A stretch of 64,000 nucleotides of DNA from G963662655 sp963665015 (GTDB lineage Bacteria > Cloacimonadota > Cloacimonadia > Cloacimonadales > JAIOQZ01). Every line of letters starts with the position of its first letter. Positions within the stretch are counted from its first letter, which is position 1. The DNA is taken from positions 868,001 through 932,000 of the forward strand of contig CAXXSY010000004.1 of the NCBI GenBank assembly GCA_963665015.2, in the 5' to 3' direction. Positions 8,399 through 17,465 of the stretch are shown piece by piece. The notes under the pieces were generated by a model. That model saw only the letters and a list, made by a program, of their open reading frames with translations, was not told where the DNA came from and did no database searches. The translations under genes and the position numbers were made by a program.

Positions 8399-9993
8399 TT
8401 ATCGATATATCTGAAGATATTCAAATCATCCAGCGTGTCTTCGTTCAAACCCTCGATGCTTTCGTGATACGCGATCCAGATAGGTCTTTGCCAAAGGAAT
8501 ATCCCGGGGCAAAGTTTTGCGATCTCTTCATGGATGCGGTTGTACACTGCGATCTTATCGACGTGTTTCCTTTTCGTTTTGACCTCGTCGAACAATCTGT
8601 CGATCAGGTCGTCGTGCAATCCGCACACGTTGAATCCACCCTGGATGTCAAAGTCGGATTTGAAGATGGCTTCGGGATTTGGATCCGTACCGAACTTGAA
8701 CTCGACCAGAGCAATATCGAAATCTTTTACCTTGGCATTGAAAACACGTTCTGTAAATTCTTCCTCTGAAACGAATTCCCATTCGATTTCAATGCCAATC
8801 TCCTTGTACATATTCATCAACGAGGTGGAGATATTCCTGTAGTCGTCATCCGTGTCTTTGCAGAGGAGCGTGAATTTCAGTTTCTGTCCGTCTTTTTCTC
8901 GTGTGGAAGAATCAAGGTTCGGCTTGAAATATTTATTTTCTTTCAGTATGTCGTTTGCCTTATCCACATCGCAAACAAAGGTACCATCGACACTCGAGTT
9001 GTAGAATGTTCCCGGGGGGAAGGGCCCCGATATCTCATTTGCAAAACCACGATACAGGGTATTGTTGAGACGTACTTTATCGATTGCCAGCGTCATGGCT
9101 TGCCTGAGTGCAAGATCCTGAAAGATCGGCTTGCGCAGATTGAACGCCAGAAACTGGAACGAATACTCGTTGATTTGAAGGATTTTAAATTCACGCAATC
9201 CCTTCAACTCATCGAGCTGCATGACCGACATATCGGGATTGAAGTTGATGTCGTCGTCATTGAGGAAGTTTTGAATGATCATTGACGGCTCGTCGATCTG
9301 GTCGATCTGAATGTCCTGGATTCTCGGTTCCGTGTCGGCAAGTTTGTAACCGTCATTGTACCGTAGCGTGGTGTCGGTGCCCCGGGCTCTTTTCACTTTG
9401 TAGAGCCCGTTCGAAACAGGGTCTTTCTGGAAAAATTTGTCATTCTTGGTGATGACCTCATACTCGGGATTAATGTTCGGGAATGAGCTCTTGGGTAGGA
9501 TTTTAAAGTACAACGCGCCAAGGTTATCTTGTGATTCGTTCTCGAAAATTACGTCGAACGTATATCTGCCGGTATTCACCATCTTAATCACAGAACCAAG
9601 ACGGTCCTTGACATTGTTTGCCGAGAGTATTGCGTCGTTTTTTACCATTTTGAAGGTAAAAATCACATCTTCGACCGTAACTTCCTGACCATTCGACCAA
9701 AAGATGCCTTCTTTCAAGGTAAACGAGTATTTGACGGTCAGATCGCTGAGGATTACGCCTGTTGTCGGTAGCGGCGGTTTTAGAAGGACAGGCTCGATAT
9801 CGCCTTCCATGGATATCGTCAGAAGGGGTAGAAAGAGCAAGCCCACCACACGGGAAGAATTAACGCTTTCCTCTCCGAAAATCGGGCCGTACGCATCGAT
9901 CTCGCTTGTGATTTGATAGTAAAGCTCTTCGGCCGCATGCAAACCAAGTACCGAAACGAAAATGAAAAGAACGACAAGAATTCTCAAAGCCAT
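8392..9993 (-). CDS. Extracellular solute-binding protein, oligopeptide family (SBP_bac_5)
   Basis: A 533-residue exported protein. The N-terminus MALRILVVLFIFVSVLGLHA is a signal peptide, probably cut after HAA; there is no lipobox Cys. The body follows the family 5 binding-protein plan: LTVKYSFTLKEGIFWSNG with DVIFTFKM, later LALRQAMTLAIDKVRLN and GFANEISGPFPPGTF, and FDIALVEFKFGTDPNP near the C-terminus. These proteins bind peptides, nickel or other solutes and deliver them to Dpp/Opp permeases. The ligand cannot be predicted. A good site AAGGAGA precedes the start. It is the first transporter gene of the operon, 17 bases downstream of the small exported protein gene. Confidence 0.9.
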   Translation of the reverse strand: MALRILVVLFIFVSVLGLHAAEELYYQITSEIDAYGPIFGEESVNSSRVVGLLFLPLLTISMEGDIEPVLLKPPLPTTGVILSDLTVKYSFTLKEGIFWSNGQEVTVEDVIFTFKMVKNDAILSANNVKDRLGSVIKMVNTGRYTFDVIFENESQDNLGALYFKILPKSSFPNINPEYEVITKNDKFFQKDPVSNGLYKVKRARGTDTTLRYNDGYKLADTEPRIQDIQIDQIDEPSMIIQNFLNDDDINFNPDMSVMQLDELKGLREFKILQINEYSFQFLAFNLRKPIFQDLALRQAMTLAIDKVRLNNTLYRGFANEISGPFPPGTFYNSSVDGTFVCDVDKANDILKENKYFKPNLDSSTREKDGQKLKFTLLCKDTDDDYRNISTSLMNMYKEIGIEIEWEFVSEEEFTERVFNAKVKDFDIALVEFKFGTDPNPEAIFKSDFDIQGGFNVCGLHDDLIDRLFDEVKTKRKHVDKIAVYNRIHEEIAKLCPGIFLWQRPIWIAYHESIEGLNEDTLDDLNIFRYIDKW

Positions 9994-10010
9994 TGTATCT
10001 CCTTACGTCA

Positions 10011-10598
10011 TCAATTTGATATTCGAACATCCCGATAAATAATGTTGGTAATCGAGATTCGGTAATCGCCAATCTTCTTGATCAACGAATCGACCACTTC
10101 CTGCTCCGGACGTGCTTTATAAACGCTGTTGCGGGTCCTTCTCAGGTATTCCATCTCCATCTCCATCAATGCTATCTCATTCAGCTCGATTACCAGATCG
10201 CTTCGGAGTCTCAGGAAATTCAGGATGTATTCATTCACGGGAATCAGGTCCTCATAGCTGAACTTGGATGGGTTGAACAAGCGATACTGCATGCAATTGG
10301 GGCTGAGCAGCAGCTTCATATAGGTGGCTGCTTTCTGTTTGCTGGTCGAATCCAGCTTCGCGGCTATATCGAGAGCATTCTGAAGGTGTGATAGCGCTGA
10401 CTCAGATTGGTCGAATCGGCTGCAATTCAATACCATTTCTTTCTTGAAGTGATCCAGATCACTGGAAGGTTCGTACTTCTGGATTAGTTTCTCGGCCTCA
10501 CCGAGCTTCATCTCAACCTTCGCAAAAGCGTCAAAATCGAAAGCTGTCAATTGAGCGACGATGATAAAGACGGTTATCGTAACAAGTAAATTTCTCAT
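10011..10598 (-). CDS. Small exported helical protein of unknown function
   Basis: A 195-residue protein with a signal peptide MRNLLVTITVFIIVAQLTAF and no lipobox. The mature part is predicted largely helical (FAKVEMKLGEAEKLIQKYE, HLQNALDIAAKLDSTSKQKA) and has a TPR-like rhythm, but no family is recognised. It lies between the beta-propeller protein gene (gap of 2 bases) and the solute-binding protein gene (gap of 17 bases), so it should be made with both. A GAGG site precedes the ATG. It may be a periplasmic adaptor; that is inference from context alone. Confidence 0.72.
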   Translation of the reverse strand: MRNLLVTITVFIIVAQLTAFDFDAFAKVEMKLGEAEKLIQKYEPSSDLDHFKKEMVLNCSRFDQSESALSHLQNALDIAAKLDSTSKQKAATYMKLLLSPNCMQYRLFNPSKFSYEDLIPVNEYILNFLRLRSDLVIELNEIALMEMEMEYLRRTRNSVYKARPEQEVVDSLIKKIGDYRISITNIIYRDVRISN

Positions 10599-10600
10599 GG

Positions 10601-13237
10601 CTACCTCAGGCTGCTATCCAGATACCCATACAGATAGGTTATCGAGAAGGATAGCAGAAATGTATTTCGTAAATTCGAGTATTTCACGTAATCGCCGCGA
10701 TGCTCGACGACATCCGAAGCGGTCGTGGCATCCTTGTAATCGGAATAACTGTTTTCCGCGGCAAAATGGCAGTAGGCCGCCCCGATGAGTGACAATGCCG
10801 TGAATCCGATAATCGTGTATGCCTTGACTTGTTCATCTCGCTTGTACTGGATATATCCGGGGACCATGTTTTGCAGGAAGTTTGAAAAACCGCCGGATTT
10901 CCCGGCACCGTGTTTCAGACAAGCGTAGCTCACCCGATTTTTTTCGATGGTGACTTTGTCTTGATAGTCGTTTCCTCTCGAGTCCTCGGACCGAAGTGTA
11001 TAATTGCCGGCTTCGAGCTCCGAGATGGTGAAATAGGTATCCTTGTCGAAGATCAGGTTCGTCGTGCCGTAGTCTGTCCGTTTCCCCTTCGAATCAACCA
11101 GCGATACCTTGAGATTGGGTTCTTTCGTCAGTATTTTCAGCTCACCGGTCTGTTGTAGTTTCTTCGAGTAGATACGCCGGTTTACCGGTAGTTTGGATGT
11201 CACCTGATGGAAGTTCCTGTCATGGAGCTCTCGAAACTCGCTCTGCTTGTTCCTCTGGCTGGCGGTGGCATCGAACACATTGAGCAAATAGTTACCTATC
11301 GTACCGATGAGCAATCCCGACGCGATCGAGGAAACCATCGTATATTTGTCGCGAGCCTCGATCGTGTCATCCATCGAAGTCTGCTCTTCGTAATCGGTAT
11401 GCAGTTGGTCGGCGTAGTAGAAACTCCCTGCTGTCAGCGCCGCCAGTCCCCAGAATGTGTATCTGAAGAAGCTGCTCTTTTCGAGATTGCTCGAGGAATA
11501 CTGTCCCAGGGAAGGCAATGCTGCCGAGTACAGACCATACTTGATCGAGTATGGTTTGTCTGTACCCGTTTCGTGCTCGATGGTTTCGAAATCGGAGAAC
11601 AGCTTGCTGTTGATTTCTTTATCGCCGAGAACAAATTGATAGCTACCCGCTTGCAGACCCTCTTTCTCCATATAGGCGTGTTGATTGTCGATTTCCGGAT
11701 AGAGCGCCAGTGGCGAATACACCTTGTCGTATTTGTCCCACATCTTCAGCATTGTGTTGTAGTTAGACTTGAACGCGACGACCGATGCGGTTTCCACTGG
11801 GGTTAAAGAGCTTGTATCGAGCCATAACTCGTAGTTCGTCTGGAAGCTGCATCGAATCATGTAGTGCATATCCGGTGTGACGGCGATTTCGTAGTTGTTG
11901 GCGTTGTATTTGTCGCTGAGGAGGATGATGTCTTCACCTGCCTTGCTCTTGTCATAATTGATCTGAACCATGTGGATCGCCGTATTCACATCATCCGTGA
12001 TATAGAAGATGGTGTTGGTGTTGGGCGCCCATGTCGGCTTGACTGCCCAGTCCTGGGGAATCCTCACGCGAGAGGCGACCAGGAAGTCTTTATTGCTATC
12101 GACGTTGAAGCATCGAAGCTCTTTCCGGCAATAGTATGCGAGGAGATTTCCTGCGGTTGACCAGGAAGGGAAGAAGCAGTTGTTGTTTCGATCGGAAATG
12201 CTTTCCACGTAGGAAAGTCCGTCGAGCTCATAGATTTCGATCGACGTTTTCTTTTCCGAATCGTTCATGCAGAACGCGATATAGGTATCGTCGGTAGAGA
12301 TCACCGGGGCATAGTAGATATTCTCATCGGCGGGGCTGATCCGTTTGACGCTCTCCATAAACTCGAAGCTGTCGGAAGCGTTCTCGGCATTGTTTCCCTG
12401 ATAGATCGCCATGGCCCCGTCTTTATTACAGGTGAAATAGATTCTGTCCATGGTGGAGGACGCGACAATGCTGCCGAGATATGAGTTGAAGCTGGTGATC
12501 CTTTTGTGATTCGACGCGTATCCTTTTCGGTCGATATCAGCTCGATAGATTTCACTGTACCCGGAATTGTTCGAAACGTAGAAGAGTGTTGCTCCATCTC
12601 TTGACCAGCACGGAGCTGTCGAGTAGTAGTGTTCTTCCTCGTCGATTTCGCCGAAAGATATCTTCTTTTCATTTTCGACAACGATGTAATTTTCGTCGGT
12701 CTCGATGTTGTATATCTTAATGGCGTTGTATTCTTCACTGGCAACCTTGTACGCAACCAGATTACCATCCGGTGAGACCGCAGGATTCAGTTTCCATCCC
12801 CGTCCATGAGTTACCTGTTTATGCGCCGAGTAGTCCGCGATATTGATCGCCTCTTCAATGTCGATAAACCAACTTCTGCTGGTTCCGTCGTTCGAATACA
12901 CCTTCAGCTCGTTCAAGCCCTCCTGAAGCAACTCCTTGATGGAGTAGATCGCAAGGCGCTTACTGAAATCGAACTCACAGTCCTCGAAAAAACCTTCGAT
13001 TTTCCGTTCGTTGATAAACAGGTAGTACTTTGTTGGATCGAACGACTCGAAATAAATCGCTATCGCGACATTGTTGGACTCGACCGAGATGGTCTCTCCT
13101 TCATCCACGCTATACTTGAAATCGCCGCTACGCAGCTCGGACAGGTTCTTGTTGGCGACGGATATAAGCAAGGGATCGCCATAAAGCAGGGCCAGACAAA
13201 TCATCGGCAGAACGAATGTAACGAATAATCGTTTCAT
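10601..13237 (-). CDS. Exported WD40-like (PD40) beta-propeller protein with duplicated membrane domain
   Basis: An 878-residue protein with a signal peptide (MKRLFVTFVLPMICLALLYG). From roughly residue 150 to 430 there are at least four TolB-like PD40 blades: AVSPDGNLVAYKV, APCWSRDGATLFYVSN, PSWSTAGNLLAYYC and PTWAPNTNTIFYITDD. After that come two related blocks with paired hydrophobic segments: ALPSLGQYSSSNLEKSSFFR to about GTIGNYLLNVFDA, and MVPGYIQYKRDEQVKAYTII to the C-terminus. Between them is a PEGA/carboxypeptidase-like beta domain (GELKILTKEPNLKVSLVDSK). The second block resembles DUF5683-type domains. The protein likely sits in the envelope, reading or holding a partner through its propeller. 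GGAG precedes the ATG. Confidence 0.78.
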   Translation of the reverse strand: MKRLFVTFVLPMICLALLYGDPLLISVANKNLSELRSGDFKYSVDEGETISVESNNVAIAIYFESFDPTKYYLFINERKIEGFFEDCEFDFSKRLAIYSIKELLQEGLNELKVYSNDGTSRSWFIDIEEAINIADYSAHKQVTHGRGWKLNPAVSPDGNLVAYKVASEEYNAIKIYNIETDENYIVVENEKKISFGEIDEEEHYYSTAPCWSRDGATLFYVSNNSGYSEIYRADIDRKGYASNHKRITSFNSYLGSIVASSTMDRIYFTCNKDGAMAIYQGNNAENASDSFEFMESVKRISPADENIYYAPVISTDDTYIAFCMNDSEKKTSIEIYELDGLSYVESISDRNNNCFFPSWSTAGNLLAYYCRKELRCFNVDSNKDFLVASRVRIPQDWAVKPTWAPNTNTIFYITDDVNTAIHMVQINYDKSKAGEDIILLSDKYNANNYEIAVTPDMHYMIRCSFQTNYELWLDTSSLTPVETASVVAFKSNYNTMLKMWDKYDKVYSPLALYPEIDNQHAYMEKEGLQAGSYQFVLGDKEINSKLFSDFETIEHETGTDKPYSIKYGLYSAALPSLGQYSSSNLEKSSFFRYTFWGLAALTAGSFYYADQLHTDYEEQTSMDDTIEARDKYTMVSSIASGLLIGTIGNYLLNVFDATASQRNKQSEFRELHDRNFHQVTSKLPVNRRIYSKKLQQTGELKILTKEPNLKVSLVDSKGKRTDYGTTNLIFDKDTYFTISELEAGNYTLRSEDSRGNDYQDKVTIEKNRVSYACLKHGAGKSGGFSNFLQNMVPGYIQYKRDEQVKAYTIIGFTALSLIGAAYCHFAAENSYSDYKDATTASDVVEHRGDYVKYSNLRNTFLLSFSITYLYGYLDSSLR

Positions 13238-13246
13238 GACTCGCTC

Positions 13247-15790
13247 CTACTCGAATGAATACGGTATCGTGAATCTGAACGTGCTCAAGTTCCCGACTTG
13301 ATCCTCAACAGTCAAATCAAGATAGCATGTAGCCTGGTCTCGGGGAAGGATATCCTTGACGACACGAATCGTCACGTCGGAACCGTTGAGCTGGCTGTTC
13401 AAAGTAATATTTACGTCATTGGTATCCGATAATCTGATTGATACAATATGTCGAATTATCTCATCGAAACTGATTGTCTCGTACAATATATCCTGATCGT
13501 TCTGGATGCCGGCAAACTCATCGAAGTCGGGAACCTCTATCAGGTCGGGATTATCCCACTCGATGTAGTATCCCGTATCGACATAGATCGTGTCGGCGTT
13601 GCCCAGGTTGTCCTCGACATAGGCTTCGATCGTGATGTTGCCTGTCGAATCCGGCAGCAGGCTCGTATTGAAGTTGTTGTAACCGAGTTCGTATAATACC
13701 GGGTTTGCAATCGTCGAAGGATTTATCTGCAAATCGGTTGTGTCATTCACCGTGAGTGAAATCGGAACGTAGCTTTCGAGTTCATCGAAATAGAGCTCGA
13801 ACGAGACCGGGAATTGCGTTATCCCGAGGATATCCTGATTGTTGATCGGCTCGGGTTGGGGCGATTCGCGATCGATCGTGAAATTGTACGTCTCGTCGAT
13901 TTGGGCGATGTTGCCAAGCACGTCCGTCACATAGAAATCAACACGAATATTCCCCGCAGGGTCCACGACATTGTCAACACTCATCATGTCTTGACTCAGG
14001 GTGAAGGTGACTACACGGTCCTCAACCGTATAGGGTATTGAGACCTCATTCCCATCGAGATAGAAATGTTGATTGGACAATTCGCATCTCTCGGTGAACT
14101 CGATTGAGAACTGAACGGGAAGGTTCTGGATGTCTTGAAGTTCCGAGATGTCGAATTGCTCTATTGCGGGTGGCTCGCTATCGATCGAGATTTGCAGACT
14201 TTGGTCGCTGGTAAAGGAGGAACCGTATGGGTGGAGGGCGTTTACCACAAAAGACATCTCGAGCGGAAAACTGTATGCCCCCGGATTGAACTGAAACGAT
14301 GCCGTGGAATCGACAACATCAACCTGCACAACCTGCTGAGAGCCAAGGAATATTTCGACATCATCCGTAATCAATTGTGAGAACTTCAGTACCACAGGTT
14401 TGATGTTGCCGTCATTGCCTATCTTGAGGTCGTAATCGCCGTCGAAGAATTCCACTTCGTTGAGCAATATGTACTCGAGCCTCAGGCTGGGATAGTAGCA
14501 AAGCCGATAGGGTATGCTGCCGGTATTTCCCGCATAATCCGTGAAGCTCAAAACGAACTCGTTCAATTCTTCGTCGAGGATGATATCCGGAATCTGGCAA
14601 GTGTTATCGTTCAAATTTTCGATGAGGATTGGTTCTGAATCCCCCGTCCGGCTCAGTGCGACTTTGGAAATCTCCTCGGAAAATGTAATTGAGACGGTTT
14701 GTAAAGATTCCCGCAGAACGTCTCCGTTGAAATTGGTGGGATCGATCGATTCGATATAGGGTGCCACATGATCGTAAACCATGTCAAAAGACTCTGAGAT
14801 CACGTCGTTCTTCACGTAGAAGCTCCACGCCGAGCCGCGAGAGAAATCAAGCGGGTTCCCCATTTGATACACACCGGTGAACAGCTCACCGTACTCGACG
14901 TCGATCGAGTCGTCTTCACATTTCCCATACCATGCAAGGTCTCCAACCAGCTTGGTCGGATTCAGCTCGATTCTGGCAGGGGAGAAGGGCCCGAATGTGC
15001 CATGGACGGGCAGGACGATATCGTCATAGATTCCGCCCTGGGCATAAACCGTATGACTTCCGGTTCCCGTGCTTCGGTTGCCGGCATTGTCATACAGCAC
15101 ATAGTCAAGATTGAGTTCGGAATCTCTGGTTTGGGGGATCAGATATTCGTTGATCCAGAAGGCGTTCGTGGCAGGATCGAAGCTCCACCGTCCGTCAGCC
15201 ACCACGAGCGAATCGAGGCTGCCGTTATCGATCGAGAAGAAGATACGCGAATCTTCCGTGTTGAGTTTTTCGGCATCGATACCGCAGATGGATTCAAATT
15301 CGAACCGCAGTCCATAGGATGTGAGATTCATGTTCTGGATCGCAACGACGTTCACGTCCCGCACTGCCTGATCGTCGATTTTGAATCGCAGCGTGTCAAC
15401 AGAGGTATTGCTAAAGGCATCCTCGGCGGTAAAAATGCAATTGTATTCACCCAGATGCGCTTCGTAATGTAATGTATCCGATAATTGAGTGCCTGTATGC
15501 AGTTCTCCAATCTTCTCATTGTCGAGAACCACATCAATCGTAACATCCGTATCGCGCTCGTCGCTAACACCATAGACAAGATAGAAGTCGCCGTTCTCCG
15601 GGCTTGATACGAGGCTGTCAATCGCACATACGACCAAAGCCACCGTTGTGTCGGTTGTGGAAGTATCGCGATAGACTTGAACAAACAGAGACGGTGCGAT
15701 ATCATTGGTCGGGTCCAGCGGATTCTCAAAATCTTCAGTACAGCTTATCGCAATGATTAGGATCAAGAAAAGAGGAATGATTTTTTTCAT
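13247..15790 (-). CDS. Large lipoprotein with tandem Ig/cadherin-like beta domains
   Basis: An 847-residue protein starting MKKIIPLFLILIIAISCTED, a lipoprotein signal peptide with lipobox AISC. The mature N-terminus FENPLDPTND is a sequence often seen at the start of surface lipoproteins of Cloacimonadota and related phyla. The rest is acidic and beta-rich, with repeated units ending in D-x-x-GN, for example YVLYDNAGNRSTG, FTDYAGNTGSI, YVTDVLGNIAQID and YVEDNLGNADTI; these are bacterial Ig-like repeats of about 100 residues. It is probably a surface or periplasmic binding/adhesion component. GGGAG precedes the ATG, and a 16-base gap separates it from the upstream lipoprotein gene. Confidence 0.8.
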   Translation of the reverse strand: MKKIIPLFLILIIAISCTEDFENPLDPTNDIAPSLFVQVYRDTSTTDTTVALVVCAIDSLVSSPENGDFYLVYGVSDERDTDVTIDVVLDNEKIGELHTGTQLSDTLHYEAHLGEYNCIFTAEDAFSNTSVDTLRFKIDDQAVRDVNVVAIQNMNLTSYGLRFEFESICGIDAEKLNTEDSRIFFSIDNGSLDSLVVADGRWSFDPATNAFWINEYLIPQTRDSELNLDYVLYDNAGNRSTGTGSHTVYAQGGIYDDIVLPVHGTFGPFSPARIELNPTKLVGDLAWYGKCEDDSIDVEYGELFTGVYQMGNPLDFSRGSAWSFYVKNDVISESFDMVYDHVAPYIESIDPTNFNGDVLRESLQTVSITFSEEISKVALSRTGDSEPILIENLNDNTCQIPDIILDEELNEFVLSFTDYAGNTGSIPYRLCYYPSLRLEYILLNEVEFFDGDYDLKIGNDGNIKPVVLKFSQLITDDVEIFLGSQQVVQVDVVDSTASFQFNPGAYSFPLEMSFVVNALHPYGSSFTSDQSLQISIDSEPPAIEQFDISELQDIQNLPVQFSIEFTERCELSNQHFYLDGNEVSIPYTVEDRVVTFTLSQDMMSVDNVVDPAGNIRVDFYVTDVLGNIAQIDETYNFTIDRESPQPEPINNQDILGITQFPVSFELYFDELESYVPISLTVNDTTDLQINPSTIANPVLYELGYNNFNTSLLPDSTGNITIEAYVEDNLGNADTIYVDTGYYIEWDNPDLIEVPDFDEFAGIQNDQDILYETISFDEIIRHIVSIRLSDTNDVNITLNSQLNGSDVTIRVVKDILPRDQATCYLDLTVEDQVGNLSTFRFTIPYSFE

Positions 15791-15806
15791 AATAACTCCC
15801 TAAATG

Positions 15807-17465
15807 TCATTTCCTGATTTTTGTATCTTTGGTTCCCACGTTCTCCCCGACAGCTATCCTGTATCTCGCATTGACCTGCCTTGGGGAGATATCTTCCGAC
15901 CAGCGGACATACAGCTTCTCGCCGTTTCCGGCCTTTTCGAGGTCTTCAACCGTGTTGAAGGATAGAACCGGTTGCCCATCGATCATACCCAATACGGCAT
16001 TGTCCTGATGCACATCGGAGGCATGTCGGTCGCGCTTGACCGTCAAGGTTCCTGTCATTTCATCGATGGGTGTGAGTTTCTTGATTTCCACTGCGTAGAT
16101 CACATAGTCCATCTCCATCTTGACTTCAACCTCGTTCACGTTCGCACGGAAAGTGACCGTCTTGAAGCTGTTATTGAAGCGATAAGAATAGGCAAAGCTC
16201 ATGATATCCTGATAGTTTTGGAAACTGTTGAGATAACTCCCTTCATTGCTGGCAAGGTTCTCGATGACGATATCCTGATCATCGAGAGACTCCTCGTTTA
16301 TGCTGACATAGGCTACCTTCTTGCCGTATGCGAATAGCAGGAATTTATCGTACACCCAGACAGGACTCAAGCATTGGGACAGATAATACGAGGATTTCGT
16401 CAACTCCCACTTCGTATCGACCCTTTTCAAATCCCGGGTTTCGTAGTTATAGCTGGCGGCCATGGAGTTATCGCGGGTGTCGATCACATAGAAACCGACA
16501 AGCTCTTTGAACTGCGCGAATGACCCGAAAATGAAGGGAGTCGAGAACGGTGTGTCCAGGATGGGATATGCCGTTTTAATCTCGAAATCATCGATCCTCT
16601 CAACAAAATACGGGTAGAAGGCGTTACCGTTGCGTATGACGGCAAATCCTTTCTTCTGCTTGTATTTATCATAGACAAAAGATACGACCTCGGAAGTATA
16701 AGCAATTCTGTGAAGGGTTCGTGATTTCAGATCGAATTCATACGTCTCGTATTTTGAATCGACAAATCTGGTGAACGTGAAGCCGGTTCCGGTTGAGAGC
16801 CAGTTATAATTCATCAAGGCGGATTGCTCGGTGAAATCAGAGACTTGTATCAGGCAGTATTGAACCTCGTTGCTTTCCGTATTGAACATCACATAGGCAA
16901 GATACACGTTGTTTTCTCTTCCTTCGTTGCATGTCAGCACGACTGCGTTGATATACGGATGCCATGCATAGAGGCTGAATTTCGAAGTGATTTGAACATC
17001 GTTACCCAGCAATGACTCATCGGTCGTGAAAACATTTGCCTGATTGCCGGAATTGACGTCGATCAAACGGATAGAGTATTGGGATATATAGCCATTGGGA
17101 GTGTGTTCTCCACTTTCCTGAACTGCTATACCAAAGGCGCGATCATGAGAAAAGGCAGGATTCTCGAAACCATCGAGGTTTTGGATTTCATCAAATGACC
17201 CCACTTGCTTCAGCTTGAATTTCCTCAGTTCCCTGTCTTGATACAGACCTCGCTTGATCATGCCCTTCAATTTATTCATTTCGTCAGCATAAGCCCCCGT
17301 CGATTCGTCGATCTTCCGCTCGATAAAATCCATTTCGGTGTTGGCTTTCTTCAGTGCTCGCTTGGCCGGCTTCGAAGATATTTCCGGTAGCTTTCCAGAG
17401 CCACCGCATGACACCAATAACGCTATAAACACAAAAAATACAATTGAATAAACGACTTTTTTCAT
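15807..17465 (-). CDS. Lipoprotein with beta-propeller-like body
   Basis: A 552-residue lipoprotein: signal MKKVVYSIVFFVFIALLVSC followed by GGSGK. A charged helical stretch follows (KRALKKANTEMDFIERKID), then a beta-rich body that resembles the propeller of the 10601-13237 protein in style: SHDRAFGIAVQES, ALMNYNWLSTGTGFTFTRF and LSPVWVYDKFLLFAYGKK read like PD40 blades. No family is named with confidence. The start overlaps the kinase stop (ATGA at 17462-17465) and has a strong GGAGG site. Direct coupling to the kinase makes it a candidate for the sensory or target partner of that kinase (inference). Confidence 0.75.
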   Translation of the reverse strand: MKKVVYSIVFFVFIALLVSCGGSGKLPEISSKPAKRALKKANTEMDFIERKIDESTGAYADEMNKLKGMIKRGLYQDRELRKFKLKQVGSFDEIQNLDGFENPAFSHDRAFGIAVQESGEHTPNGYISQYSIRLIDVNSGNQANVFTTDESLLGNDVQITSKFSLYAWHPYINAVVLTCNEGRENNVYLAYVMFNTESNEVQYCLIQVSDFTEQSALMNYNWLSTGTGFTFTRFVDSKYETYEFDLKSRTLHRIAYTSEVVSFVYDKYKQKKGFAVIRNGNAFYPYFVERIDDFEIKTAYPILDTPFSTPFIFGSFAQFKELVGFYVIDTRDNSMAASYNYETRDLKRVDTKWELTKSSYYLSQCLSPVWVYDKFLLFAYGKKVAYVSINEESLDDQDIVIENLASNEGSYLNSFQNYQDIMSFAYSYRFNNSFKTVTFRANVNEVEVKMEMDYVIYAVEIKKLTPIDEMTGTLTVKRDRHASDVHQDNAVLGMIDGQPVLSFNTVEDLEKAGNGEKLYVRWSEDISPRQVNARYRIAVGENVGTKDTKIRK

